64,000 nucleotides of DNA, taken from Effrenium voratum (lineage: Eukaryota; Sar; Dinophyceae; Suessiales; Symbiodiniaceae). Location of the stretch: the NCBI GenBank assembly GCA_963377175.1, contig CAUJNA010003800.1:183131-247130 (forward strand). Reading direction: 5' to 3'. A program made the position numbers and the translations under genes. Below the pieces are notes generated by a model, which saw nothing but the letters and a program-made list of their open reading frames with translations, had not been told where the DNA came from and made no database searches. Shown one piece after another: positions 44,996-57,594 of the stretch (position 1 is its first letter; each line of letters begins with the position of its first letter).

Positions 44996-47900
44996 CTGGG
45001 GACTTGGACTGCTGCAATGGATTTTATCGACCCTAGCAATTGCAACTCAGAATGCCTTCAGCCCTTTTCGTATCCCCAAGAAACCAAAGTCCACAATGCT
45101 CAAAGTCCACCTCAGGTCTACACTGCGAACCCATCTGGACGTACCCCCTCTTTGCCACACTTCTGCTCGGAGAGGTGGGCTGCCTCCCCTCACTACCTGG
45201 ACCCTAAAAGCGCAAAAAGCCGCCGGCCGCGAAGCATCCGGACCTGCCTGGCATCCCGGACCCCGGCAGTGCCGGCAGTCCAGGGGCCATGGTGCTTGAG
45301 CCCAAAGGCTCTCTCAACCCTCCGGGCGAAATGGGATCTGAAGGTGAAGATGAAGACAGGGCCTCAGGCCTTTCTGGCTGGTGTCTCCGACCAGTATGGC
45401 TTTGCCAAAAGCAACTTGGAGCAGAAAACGAGCAGATCACGCTCAAATGCTCTGCAACGTGCCACGAGATGGCGCAGTATCTTGTCAGCCGTTTGTGATA
45501 CACATAACCACCATCTACCAAGCCAAGCGATCACGTAGCATACTCGTTTTACCAACACGGCGGTAAGCTTGCAGAATGGTGTCCAAGCGGATGTCTCACT
45601 CTCAATGGGACTGCGGGATTGGGTTGCTACGCGCTCATGCCGTTTACATGTCAAGCACCCACTTGCGTAGAACAATTGCATGCAGGGCCCTGCTGGCTTG
45701 ACAAGCAAAGAGAGCCAGACATGGCACTGGTCGAGATCCAACTCATGCAAATGGCTCGACATTTCTTCTGTATGAACGCACCCAGCGAAGACGTCAGCTG
45801 CACATCACGCTTTCTTTCAAGCCTTTTCTGGCGCTACAAGATCCCGGAGGCATAAGCCCAGGACCTCATGCATGTTCGCATGTCACGGTCTGATCTGAGG
45901 GGTCATACCTGATCCGGAAGCTGGCGCCAGGCTTGCCCTCGACCTTGGCGGCAAAAGGGCTGGAAGTGGAATGTATTGGCCTCCCTCCTGGTTGGCGGTT
46001 TGGATTCGTGGGTTGGGATTTGAACCTTTGGTTCTTGTAGATGGCACGTGGGAAGCCCCTCCTTAACCACCAAAGCACCAATCCAAACCACCATTCAGAG
46101 GGAAGCTGAATGTACCAGAAGCTCAGAATAACAAATGCAGGTTGATTTTGGAGCCCGAATGAAACATGGCCAGTGCCAGGGGGGCCCTCGCACGAATCAG
46201 CTAACAGGATGCAAAGGCGAACAAGCTATGATTAATCTGAATGAACTCATTCGCCGGAAAGCATTGCTAGTGCTATTTCTTGGAGAAGGGTTGCGTTTTC
46301 GCTGCCATCCGCAGCCTGCTTTTACCTCTCTGCAAAGAAGCAGCCCTAAGATCCAATGTGCCCATGGCGAGGCGCTGCCCAGTTCCGGCCATGGCCCGGG
46401 TTCTCCTCACTGCAGCGCTCCGCTGGAGAGGCACGGCCGGGCCTGGGGCGAAAATATCGGACAGGTCGCTTTCCCGCACGAGGAGTCAGGGTAATCCACC
46501 CTTTCAGAGTTCTTTGATGGATGTATCTGGTCAAGCAGAAATCTGAATGTTGCAGCTTGGTTCTCAAAGCACCCAGCAAACTTGAAGCCAGTCGTGCGAC
46601 GATCTGCTGCTTAGCTACTGGTTGATTATTTTTGTTTTGCTGAACATTCGGTGACACAATGCGGGGACACATTCACAAGACCGTTGGAAACAGTGTTCTG
46701 TTGACTTAGCGTTGAGACTTGCCCAAAATGGATCCTGGCTGTGCAATGGGGTTTCGAGTTGAGTTCCAGTGGCGCATTCTGCTGTGCTAAGCATGGCTTC
46801 CAAACATCGACAAAAACTCCCACGCCACGGACAGGCCTGAGAGGCACCACAGTCTCATCCTTGCCACCACCGGGGAAGATGCGCTTCTCCCAGCCTCAGC
46901 TGAGAACAAACCCAGAGTAGCACAGCATACAAAACGAGTAGACGTGTGAATCAAAACGATGCGATCCAACAATCAACCAGCGGAGATCATGCAGAGGCCC
47001 GGCAAAGGAGGAAGCTTTCAGACGTCAACCCTCAGAATTTGCGGCCATGAAGAACAAATGTTCGGCATTGTCAGCTGGGCCGCTCCCATCCTGCAAGATC
47101 TGGAACCTTGGCGCGCCGGACACGGATCCTTCAAACAAATCTCCCTGGACAGTTTAGGCAGGACCGCCAAACAGCGAAGTCCCACTCAGCTGGGGCCCTC
47201 TCGGCACATAGGCCCTGCCATGTATCTAAGGGGCAAGTACGCACTCATGAGTATGATGCAAGCCACCTATTGTGATGGAATGGCTGCATGCAAGACATGC
47301 CCAACAAAGTGAAGGTAGCCGCTTTTACGCTTCGAATGAATGAAATTACATAACTTGTGTGAGTGCTGGAGCGGCAACATGCCAAAATGCACGTGCTTGG
47401 CAATCGGTTGGAAACACTTAATGCCCTCTGGAACATGGATCAGTGCATGCAATATACAAGAGCTTGGCTGAAGCAGTTTGCTTGCTTCTTTAGGAGGCTT
47501 CTCTTGTCAGGTGTCACTTCCCCGTCTGCAGAATTTGCTCAGCACTGCGGGCTGCAGCGCGACTTGGGGAATTGCGTGCAAGAGGCCACATCTATGCTAC
47601 GAAAGCCGCGCTCTGCTACGTACTATTTCTCAAAAAATCCAATGGAAGCCAAACGCAGGCCCATCCTGTGCCGGACAGGCCGAGCCCCCCGAAAATGACC
47701 CCAACGTGACTCCTTGCAGGAGTCACCTGCCTCCCTCTTGAGAGGATCCGCCCAACTTGGCGTCCCTGCTCTTCCCGCTGCACACCCTTCCGGCCACTCA
47801 TCGGGGAGCTGCTGCGGATCGCCACTGTCCAGCCTCGGGGCCCGTGCAATTTTCGACGAGGCGGCCTGACGTGGTTGCTACATTGCTTCTTCGCAGTTGC

Positions 47901-48389
47901 TTCTTTAAAATGTGTTTTAATGTTTTTTTTAATGTTGTTCAATGTGTTTTGTTGCTTTTAAAGCCTGTTCAGCCCTACAATCTGTTCACATGAAGAAAAA
48001 TAGGTGCTCCAATGGATTCCCTGTTCATGAGGCACAAGAACTGTACGGGGCATCAGCAGCCAGAATTCGAGAGCATGCCTCAAGCCTTGGGCTGAAGGTA
48101 TGAAAGAATGCCAACCGCGTGGAGGCTGCGCTGACTTGCATGGCACGTTGGTGCCAAGCTTTAAAGAAACTATTGCACTGTTCTTGCCACCTTCCACTGG
48201 CCAAATGCATCACTAGCAAAACGCATTTCACAATGTGTGTTTCCAGGACCATGCTTGCCCTTGCAACAGCTCAACCAATGCTGTTTGTGGATCGCTCTCC
48301 TTGCAAACTTGGCTTTGCTGACTCTGACTGGCTGTTGGGCAAGCCTTTCCTAACCTTTCTGTGCGATTTTTCGTGACGTGCGCTAAGCG
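44996..48389. other. possible upstream exons of the RS-tail gene, otherwise nothing recognised
   Basis: Three minus-strand stretches look partly coding: near 45250-45330 (LGSSTMAPGLPALPGSGMP), near 45905-45960 (VEGKPGASFRIR after CCAAG|G, before AG|GTATGA) and near 46335-46440 (MAGTGQRLAMGTLDLRAASL before AG|GTAAAAG). I could not join them in phase to the exon at 44995, so they stay as candidates. Confidence 0.3.
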
Positions 48390-48600
48390 GATTTTGCAAC
48401 CGAAAACGCGAAAACGCGAAAACCGCGAAAACGCGAAGACCGCGAAAACCGCGAAAACGGCAAAAACCGCGAAAACAGCGAAAACCACGAAAACGGCAAA
48501 AAGACGCGAAAACCGCGAAAACGGCAAAACACGCGAAAACCGCGAAAACTGTGAACACGCGAAACCCACGAAAGCGGTGAAAACCGTGCAAATGCCAATT
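48390..48600. repeat. GCGAAAAC-type tandem array
   Basis: About 20 copies of an 8-10 base unit (CGCGAAAACC, GCGAAAACG, GCAAAAACC). Open frames through it, reading FAVFAVF or KTAKTAK, are repeat by-products. Confidence 0.95.
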
Positions 48601-48639
48601 TTCGCGCGACGTAGCCCTTTGAAAAGGTGGCAAACGCAT

Positions 48640-51000
48640 CCCATATTCTGTCTATCCATTTATCTATCTATGTATCTGTCTATCTATCTATCTCTATCCA
48701 ACTATCGATCAATCTATCTATCTATTGACCTATCTATCTGTCTATTTCTCTATCTCTATCTCTATCTCGATCTCTATCTCTATCTACCTGTCTCTATCTA
48801 TCTCTATCCATCTATCTATCTATCTATCTATCTATCGATTTATATCCATCTATGTATCTATCTATCTACCTATCTATCGATCTATCTATCGATCCATCTA
48901 TCAGTTTGTCTATCTATCTATCTATTGACCGTATCTATCCTATCTATCCTACCTAGATGTCATATCTATAAAATCGTTCATACCTGCCCTATTTAACTCA
49001 TTGTATCTGATCTAGATTGTCCATCTGATCTATCTGATAAATATTATACGTCTTATCTACCTTGTCTATCATATCATATCTGCATTATTTACCGTATCTA
49101 TCTTACCTACCTTGTCTGATCTTATCATAGATTATCTTGTCTTATGCTCTCTCTCTGTCTCTCTCTGCCGTTGCGTCCAGAGGGTCTTGACTCAGCAAGG
49201 CAACGAAAAAGGCGCCCACTGATATTCAGGGGCACCCAAAAACATATCAGGGTAGCCCGGGCAGACATCAAGTAGGAGCCACCAGGATTCCACCTCGGCC
49301 TACCATCATCCTCCGCCTCCAGGCATCCGGACATGGTGCTATCTTAGCCTATTTTATTTCCTATCGTATCCTAGCTTGTCCTGTAATATCCTATCTGCTC
49401 CTATCTATCCCATTTTGGCCTATCTTACCGTGTCGTATCCTGTCTTGGCCTATCTATCCTATGTATCGATCGATCTATTTGTCTGTATATCTACCTATCT
49501 CTCCGCCTTATCCTGTCTTATCCTACCCTCATCCTGTCTTATCCCATCTAATCCTATTTTCCTATTGTATCCTACCTTCTCCTATCGTATTCTATCTTAT
49601 CCTGTATTAGCCTTACTATCCTATCTTATCCTGTCTTATCCCGTCCAATCCTCTCTTATCCTAGCCGATCCCATGTTATCCTACCTTATCTTGTATGTTG
49701 CTATATGTTCCTACCTTATCCTATCTGTTCCTATGTATCTATCTATCGATCTATCTACCAACCTACCAACCTACCCACCTACCCACCCGCCAATTTGCCA
49801 TCTATCCCATCCTACCTATCACATCTATCTTATTATATCTTATCTATCTGATCTATCTTATGTATCGCATCGATTGTATCTACCTATCTACATTACCTAC
49901 CGTGTCTTTTCTTATAATATATTATCCTGTGTTATCCTGTCTTAACTTATCTTATCCTGGGTTGTCCTATCTTATCCCATCGTATTCTATCTTATCCTGT
50001 CTTACCCTATCTTATCATATCTTATCTCAGATCACCTTGTCTGATCCTATCTGTCTATCTATCTATCTATCTATCTGCCGACCTATTCTATCTACCTACC
50101 TATTCTAAATATCCTACCTTCTCCAGTTCTGCATCGTTTCTAGCATATCTATCTGATGTATCGTATATCTTATCTACCTTGTCTACCTTATCTATCATGT
50201 CTATCCAATTTACCTTATCTACCTTGTCTACCTTACCTACCTCTATAGTATCTGTCTTAGCTTCCTTAGCGTGTATTATCATGTCTTGTTCTAACTTGTC
50301 CTACCTTACCCCATGGTGGCCAATCTTACCGTGTCTTATCCTATATTATCCTGTTGTAGCGTATCTTATCCTATGTATATATATATATATATATTTGCCT
50401 CTCTATCTATTTATTATTTATGCACATCAATATATATATAAACATATATTAGCCGTTTTTCATCCAATCATATCCTGCCCTATGCTGCCCTATGCTGTCT
50501 TATCCTGTCTTATGCTATCTTACCATATATGCTCCCGACTTATCCTAGCGTATCCTACCTTATCCTATGTATCTATCCATCTATCTATCTTATCCTATGT
50601 ATATATCTACATATCCATTTCTCTATCTATCTATCTATCTATCTACCTAGACACCTACCTATCTATCCTATCTATCATGTTTATCATATCTATCCTATCT
50701 TTCCTATTTGTCCTATCTGTCGCATCGTATCTATCTCACTATCTTGTTCCATCTTATCTACATGATCTATCTATATGCCTTATCTACCTTGACTATCATA
50801 CCTATCATATCTATACTATCTATCTTATCTATCTTGCCTACCTTATCTTATCCTATCACACATTGTCTTGTCTTATCTTCTATCTTATCCTGTCTTATCC
50901 TATCTTCTCCCATGCTATGTATCTATCGATTATCTATCTATCTCTCTATCTAATCTAATCTAATCTAATTTATCTATCTATCTACCTACCTACCTATCTT
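48640..51000. repeat. 2.4-kb degenerate tetranucleotide field (TATC/ATCT)
   Basis: Almost continuous CTATCTAT, CTTATCCT and TACC words with drift, interrupted near 49140-49330 by about 190 bases of non-repeat sequence. Perfect TATC runs occur at about 48800-48840 and 50620-50640, and a TA run at 50375-50393. No coding pattern. Confidence 0.95.
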
Positions 51001-51074
51001 ACGTCTATGACCGCTGGGGCTCAAAACACAAGGCCATTAAGCATACTAACGACGGAAACTTGCAGCGAACGAAC

Positions 51075-51250
51075 ACCTGCGAACATTGCGAAAACGCGAA
51101 AAGCGCAAAGCGCGGAAACCACGAAACCACGAAAAGCGCGAAAAGCGCGAAACCGCGAAAACCACGAACACCGTGAAAACCACGAAAACACGAAAACCAG
51201 AAAACGCGAAAACCACGAAAACCACGAAAACGGCAAGCATGGGAGAAAGG
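51075..51250. repeat. second GCGAAAAC-type array, same orientation as at 48.4 kb
   Basis: Units such as GCGAAAAGCGCGAAACC and CACGAAAACCACGAAAAC. It lies on the far side of the tetranucleotide field from the first array. Confidence 0.9.
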
Positions 51251-51304
51251 TGAAAAGGCGCAAGCTTCAAGAACAAAGGCGAAAGCCTTGAGAGCCAGCA
51301 ACAG

Positions 51305-51475
51305 AGCTGTCTGGTTTTCTGGTTTTCTAGGCTTTCTAGGTTTTCTCGGTTTTCTCGGTTTTCTCTGTTTTCCGATTTTCTCGGTTTTTCTCGGTTTTCC
51401 TGTTTTCTCGGTTTTCCTGTTTTCTCGACTTTCCGGTTTTCTTGGCTTTCTCGGTCTTCCGGTTTTCTCCCGCGA
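51305..51475. repeat. inverted array (GGTTTTCTCGGTTTTC)
   Basis: Repeats of TTTTCTCGGT, TTTTCTGG and TTTCCGG. This is close to the reverse complement of the neighbouring GAAAACC array, so the pair 51075-51250 and 51305-51475 forms a large imperfect inverted repeat around a spacer of about 55 bases. Confidence 0.85.
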
Positions 51476-51696
51476 ATCCGGTTAGCTCCTTGTCGCTCAA
51501 AACGATTGCTTAGCGCCCTGTTTCCCATCACTGAGGCAGCAGCGTCCGTCATGCATCGGCTCAGAGTCTGCCTTGGCACCCCACATTGGCCAAACATGGA
51601 CTGGGACACTTTCAACATGGACGCCATTGCAGGCAAGCATCCCACTCCCTGCTGCATTTCAGCGATGCGCATTCAGTACGCAAGTGAACCGCTGCC

Positions 51697-51972
51697 ATGG
51701 ATGGGATGGGATGGGATGGGATGGGATGGGATGGGATGGGATGGGATGGGATGGGAAAGGAACGGAGCGGAACGGAGCGGAACGGAACGGAACGGAACGG
51801 AACGGAACGGAAAGCAGGTGCGGGGTGCAGCTTGGCTTCTTTCGTTGCTTCCTTCCTTCCTTCCTTCCTTCCTTCCCTTCCTTCCCTTCCTCCCTCCCTC
51901 CCTCCCTCCCTCCCTCCCTCCCTTCCTTCCTTCCTTCCTTCCTTCCTTCCTTCCTTCCTTCCTTCCTTCCTC
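51697..51972. repeat. compound microsatellite: (ATGGG)n, (GGAAC)n, (CTTC)n/(CCCT)n
   Basis: Three adjacent pure blocks: GGGAT units at 51697-51755, GGAAC units to about 51810, then CTTC and CCTC units at 51846-51972. Confidence 0.95.
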
Positions 51973-52949
51973 CGTTGGGTGTCGCTGACCTTCAAGCAAA
52001 TAAGAGAAACATCTCCCTTTCATCCTCGTTTCCAGTGCCCCACAAGTTTTGCTTGATGATTTCTCCCTGCTAAAGCCTAACTAAGCACAGCTGCGCTCCA
52101 ATCGTTGAAGAAGCCCACGAGGTAAAAACTGCCCTGGCCGTGTGAGCGAGAAAGCGTCAGGACATGCAGGGCTGCTGCCGATGACAATAACTTCAGGAAT
52201 GGCTTCCCTAAAAATAACTCAAGTTGTGATCACGTTCCCGCCATTCACGCGAGCAGGCCTATGTTTGAAAAGACGATACTGCGGGAAGGACATCTGCATG
52301 CTTCATTTCCTAAATCAGACCTGCAAAAAGCCACCTCGCGCAACTCCCAAGGCAGGGATAGGAAACCAGGTGGGTGGGTGGGTGGGCAAAAGTCAAAAGG
52401 CTTCTACTCCAGCCGCACTTGCTGGGGCATGGCACAGATTCACGCAGTTGGAGGATCTAGGTTCCTCTGCCAGTACTTGGGAGGAAGCCTGTTGACAAGC
52501 ACCGGCCTGCACTGAGGGAGCGCTGGACGCAAGGTCCTCATGCCTGCCGCGCCGAGCATCATCTTGCCACCCCTGACTGAACTGCTGATTCGCTGCATGC
52601 TGTCAAGCCAACTTGCTGCATTGCACGCCCGGCGCCAGAACTCACCGGTCTCTTCTCGCCATGTGAGTGTGCCCGTATGCGCATGCGTGTGGGTGTGGAA
52701 GTGAGTGTGTGGGTGTGTGGGTGTGTGTGTGTGTGCGGGCTATATTCGAAGTGTCATCCTGGTCAAGCCCTCATGTCAGAAGGCACAGGCCGCCTGTCCT
52801 TTTAGCACTGGGCGCACACACGCGAAGAAGCGTAAGCGAGCGAAAGCCCGTCCTCCCGGACAGACAGAATCCCAATCGCTCCGCCCCGCAAAGCCTCAAC
52901 AACATGCAGTGCCATCCTTTCAGGCACAAGCTGTGTTCGTGAACTTCCG
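51973..52949. other. no gene recognised
   Basis: Downstream flank of the gene that ends at 52950. It contains a GT microsatellite at about 52685-52735. No exon pattern seen. Confidence 0.35.
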
Positions 52950-55900
52950 CTATGCTGGGTCATGGTAGCCTTGTGCCGCCATGCACAGATAGGGTGGGAA
53001 ACTGGAATTACTCGACATGCTAGAAGTGTTCAGCGTGAAGACATTCGACATCAGCTGGACAAAAATGTTCTCGAACTTCTCCTCACCATACCTTGGGCAC
53101 ACATACACGCTTTGCAGTTCTATTGAAGCTGGCACGTCCTTCAAGCGACATAGGCCAGAATGTTTTGCGCGCGCTGGCAGCAATCTAAGCAAAAGGGTCC
53201 GTGCTGGCCTGCAAAAGGGAAGGATCTTGGCCATATGGCAAATTGAAATAGAGCGCGTCACATCGACATCCTGCTTGTGGGTATTTGTCTGTTGGGTGAC
53301 GCCTGGAATGCGTTTGCAGAAAACACTTCGGTTTCGGACACCGAAGCATGACGAAGCATTCCCCAAGCGTCTTACTTCCACCGGGACCCCGGCAACGCGG
53401 GGAGCAGCCTGGACGCTGCCATCTGGCGGACTTCTGCTGCCTGCTGGTCCCAGGGCAGGGCCTGGCACCAGCCATCGGCCACAGCCATGCGAACCACCCC
53501 CGTTGATAGGGAACTCCGAGATGGGAGATATGATATGCATGCATACACACACATATATTGATATATACATATATGTACATATATATATATATATAAATTA
53601 TATCTTTGTGTGTGTGTGCTTGGCTGTGGGTCAAACATAGGTTCCCGAATTGAGACCCTGGCAAGGACTCAAGCCTGCGGTCCCCTGCTGGCTTTAATTT
53701 TGACCCGTACCCATATATATATATAATTTTATGCAGCATTGGATGCATCCGAAGATGAAAGCTCCTCAGAAGCACTTAAACGCAGGATGCATAAACCCTT
53801 GCTCGTCCATGCCAGCTCGAAGGTTGAACTAAAATCACCCGTTTCAGAGGCCGCCAAAATCCGCCAGTACAGTCAGAATTGCCGAAAATGTTGGGGGGGG
53901 GTGGGTGACCTCTCAGGAAGCTGGAGGAAAAAAAAAACAAGAGGAAAAGGCCCGAACCTCCTGTAGGCGCCAGTAGTCCACTAGCAGCCCAGCCAGGTGG
54001 GCATCCGCGTACTGCTGTTGCTGGGCTCGGTGCTGGGACTCCAGCAGCGACGTCAGGTGGTCCTGCCGCAGAAATCCGGGCACTTGGCAACGTGCACAGC
54101 CGCGTCGCTTGTCAAAATCGGAGGAACGTTTGGACTTCAGGCGAAAATTCAGAAAGAGACAAGCAAACTCTTTACACATCCTTGCTCCCACATGTCAATG
54201 GATTTAAGGCATAAGGCTTTCACAAGTCAGTAGGGCTAGCCAAAATCTTCCAACAATGGCTTCAGCCCAAACTGCTTGCAAAATGGAAGGGGGGCTGCAA
54301 TCCTTCAAACGTCGCGACTGAAAATAGACATCTCGGCGCAACATCAGAGGGCTCCATTGCTGGCATTCGCAAAGGCCAAGTTGCAATCACGCACTCATGC
54401 CCAGGGATGCTTCGCCGGTGTGAAATCTGATATGCATTGCTACTTGAATGCCGATAGAGATGTTGCAAGTGAGAGTTGAGCCCCCGCGCTTGGCTAGAAG
54501 GCGAATTTTATGCGATGCGATAAGCATGACATCCCTGACGCAAGCCTCCCCCTCTCCCCCGATCATCCAACAAATCTTCAGCCCGCTGCTGCTGGCAACC
54601 AACAGCTTGCAACTACACTGACAGCACTACTTTGTCTCATTCGTGCAGCCTGGAAGAGCTGCGGCCAAAGTCTGCAGAGCAAACTCACAAGTTGCTTGAA
54701 AAGAGGAAGGTTCCAACTTTCTTGGGGCCGAATGTCCCAACGTCCTGATGCAGGAAGGCCACCAACTGCTCCGCCAGCGCAGCAGCGACCTCTGGGCCCT
54801 CTGCGACCTCTCCTGCAGCCAACGTTCCAAGCCGAGTAAGTTTTGACGGTGGATCACGTTCCATGGTGGCCCCTGTGCTTGGTGAAACGAAGCCGAAGTC
54901 TCAGATTTCAACGCCCAAATCTAAAACCAGCTTCGACTGGAAAATTCAGCCAGCAATGCCTTCACGACAGGCGACCCGCCGCCACCTACCAAAGGGCGGT
55001 GCGGTGGGCGGGCAGCAAGCGAATCTTCATCACGCAAAACCTCCGCTGAAAATGGCCTAATATGGCCTACCAAAAGAGCCTATGGGTGGACGGTCACCAA
55101 GCGCATAATTTTAAAACAGCAACTTAGCCGGCTGTTCTTCCGCACCCTTCGGATGGGGCTGCTAGATGTTCAACAATGCGCCTGAAAGCCAGCAGCGCCA
55201 GCAAATGACAAATGCCAGAGCGAGTAGAGAGCGAGTAGGCCTGACTTCTGGGCTGGGCGTCTGCGTGGGGCCAAATTTGCAGAGGTCCAGTGTGCGCGGG
55301 GTCCTGGCGGCCAGTCAGACACAGATACGCACACGCCCGGCTGGGATCGGCTGGGTGTCTGTCAGGCTAGCTACGCGTAGGTCCGGGTCTGGAGCCACTC
55401 AGACACAGAGGGCTTAGTCTGAGTGTCTGCGTGCGGCCAGGCCTGGGCCAGACAAATACAGAGACTCGTCCAGATACGTACACGTCCTGGCGCCAGTCAA
55501 ATGAAGATACGCACAGTCTGTGTGGGCCAAATGCGCGCAAATCAGGGGCTGAGTGGTTGTGAGGACGCGCGTCGCCTGTGTGCGAGTCTGAGTGGCTGCG
55601 TGGCGCCAAGACACTCGCAGGTCGGGGTCCGGCTCTGAGTGTCCGTGTGACAGTGTGGGGCCAAATACACCTCAGCATCTGTGTGACCATGCTTCGCATA
55701 TTTAGCAACATGCTTACTTAAACCTACTTGATACGTGCTAAAGGTCTTCCGAGCCTGGAAAAATGATGTCTGGTATTGTCTTGTTTGTTAAAGCTAAGTC
55801 TGCGAAAATATCAAATGCCATCAAAATAACCTGAACATCTGCTGAAGCATCACTAGCTCCTGTATTGTATGTTCAAAATTAACCAGGAAGGGAACAACTC

Positions 55901-56848
55901 AGGCATTTCATGCCTAAATAATTGCCCGAAAGCAACTATGATCAAATGAATAATTGCTATGAACAAGAAGATCTATCTAAGCATATCTACTTGGTGTAGT
56001 AGTAACGTCTGAGTCTACATATGTATGTGTATATATATATATATATTTATCTATTTATACACACCCATAGTAGCTTTGAATACTTCACTGCAGCTCAACT
56101 ATGTGCAGATCGGGAGAAACTAGGGCAAAACTTGGCGGAACTGCTTGTAAACATTGGCCGGAAGAAATCGGACAAAGTGGGCGGAAGGTGGGAAGCCTGG
56201 AAGTAGGTTTTTGTTTAATGAACAATGGGGTGGTCTGCCATATGCCAAATGTCTGTTGGGGGGATGGTCGAACGGCCCAAGGTCCTGTCATCTCGCCTTT
56301 GGCGTAGGTGTCCCAGGCCGCTTCCCCAAGGAACCCGTGCGTGGCCGTAGTGACCAGCGAGGCCAGGGGCGGTTTGGTGATGTCCCGGCCTGCTGCTTCA
56401 ACCCCAACGCGCGTCTTACGAAAAGGAATGCATTCTTCAGACCCGAAAGGGCACAGAGGGGGGGAACATGGGTCATTCCCCCTCCAGACTCAAACTGACA
56501 GAGCAGTACGACATTTCGATATGGCGCACGAACCACGGCAACCATGCATCCAAACACAAGCGCCAGCCGCAAAGCTGGTGTCAAGCGCCCTGGTAAGGCA
56601 AAAGCCCTTGTGGGGACTAGCTGCCGACTCGTCCACACCCTGAAGGCCCTTTGAACTGTTTTGCCGAATCTGCAGAAAGGGTTGTGGTGGTTGTGGAGGT
56701 TGTTGTGGTTGTTGTGTTTGTGGTGGTTCAGGTTTTGAATGTTTGAGAGTGCGCCTTTCCACGGTGGCATCAGTGGACACGTACTGTGTGCGCAGCAGCA
56801 GCGATTCTGTGCAGCGACTGACAGTGGTGCGCAAACATACCACCACCA

Positions 56849-56880
<32 letters not shown>

Positions 56881-57594
56881 GCCACCGCCACCGCCACCGC
56901 CACCGCCACCGCTGCCGCCACAACACCCGCAACCACAAATCTGACGTCGGCGGTTCCGGGCAGGCATGAAAGCGGCTTCGAAGAGCCTGCTGCCGAGCAA
57001 TTCTTGCAGTTCTGCTCCCCAAATCCAATCATGCCTTAGATCCTCACTGAACCGTTTTGGGGCTGCTGGACTCCGCGAATCCGCCCACTGCCCTAAGACT
57101 CACCAAAGTCGAAATCCATCGGCAGCCAGGTGGCTGCCAAAACACGGGCAATCTTTCCGTTGGAAGTAGAGCAACTCTGACCCAACCTGTGAATATGCAA
57201 ACAATTGCAATGCAAATCGACATTGACATAGACCTACATTGACCCACATGCGATTAGCACATCAGCCTCCCTGACAACAGAAGCAGACGAAGAAGAAGAA
57301 GAAACAAGCGATTCCCGAACTCCTGAATCCACCGTTGTTCGCCGACACGGCTCAGACCACCACACACACACACACACCATCCCAAATGGAGAAACTTACC
57401 ATGACAAGCACGATTGCATTCCAGTTTGCTCATTTTCACAATGCGTTCTCCCTCGTTTCAGCTGGGCCATGGCGCCCCAAACCCCAATGCTCGGCCAGGC
57501 AGCTCCAGCAGGTCGCAGGGGCGCGCAGCATCCGCGGCGAAGCCTCTAGGGGCCAAAGCGCCTTGGCTGGCCATCGGGCCATTCGGGTCTTTGC
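52950..57594 (-). CDS. unknown multi-exon protein
   Basis: Exons I can support: 57594-57496, 56389 to about 56297, 54807-54745, 54062-53961, 53461-53376 and 53091-52950 (TAG). Joins 1-2 and 3 through 6 are in phase. The link between 56297 and 54807 is open and may hold another exon. Donors are GC (CCTG|GCC), GA (CATCAG|GAC, CTACAG|GAG) and GT (GGAA|GTAAG). The protein reads GPMASQGALAPRGFAADAAR, LLELPGRDITKPPLASLV, TTATHGFLGEAAWDTYAKGE, EVAAALAEQLVAFLHQ, LTSLLESQHRAQQQQYADAH, LAGLLVDYWRLQALPWDQQA and KYGEEKFENIFVQLMSNVFT. It is mostly helical with a Gln-rich turn. The last segment faintly recalls the part of SET/SMYD proteins before their NHSC motif, but that motif is absent. I do not assign a function. 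Confidence 0.6.
53626..53710. mobile_element. small inverted-end element, copy in an intron of the 52950-57594 gene
   Basis: Left end GTGGGTCAAACATAGGTTCC, right end TTTTGACCCGTAC. The interior has GAGACCCTGGCAAGGACTCA, AGCCTGCGGTCCCCTGCTGG and CTTTAAT. It lies in the intron between exons 54062-53961 and 53461-53376. TA-rich runs flank it on both sides (53577-53595 and 53713-53726). Confidence 0.75.
55160..55690. repeat. degenerate tandem repeat, about 50-60 bp unit, in an intron
   Basis: Recurring words are AGTGTCTGCGTG, GGGGCCAAAT, GGTCCGGGTCTG, CAGACACAGA and GATACGCACA. Unit borders drift. It lies in the gap between exons 56389 and 54807 of the unknown gene. Confidence 0.7.
56838..56925. 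repeat. (CCGCCA)n microsatellite in an intron
   Basis: CCACCA units pass into about 11 pure CCGCCA hexamers. The reading frames give poly-Gly, Val-Ala or Thr-Ala, as expected from a repeat. It lies between exons 57594-57496 and 56389 of the unknown gene. Confidence 0.95.

Noticed and set aside
44537..45538. Long plus-strand reading frame (333 codons) with poly-His/Ala blocks
   Set aside because: It is the antisense of the Met/Pro/Gly repeat exon, whose minus-strand neighbours join in frame into a longer protein.
48361..50958. Several plus-strand frames of Leu/Tyr/Ser-rich protein
   Set aside because: They are translations of TATC and GCGAAAAC simple repeats without codon-level constraint.
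56288..57032. 246-codon minus-strand frame with poly-Gly or Arg/Trp runs
   Set aside because: It results from the (CCGCCA)n microsatellite. The genuine exon 56389-56297 is in a different frame.
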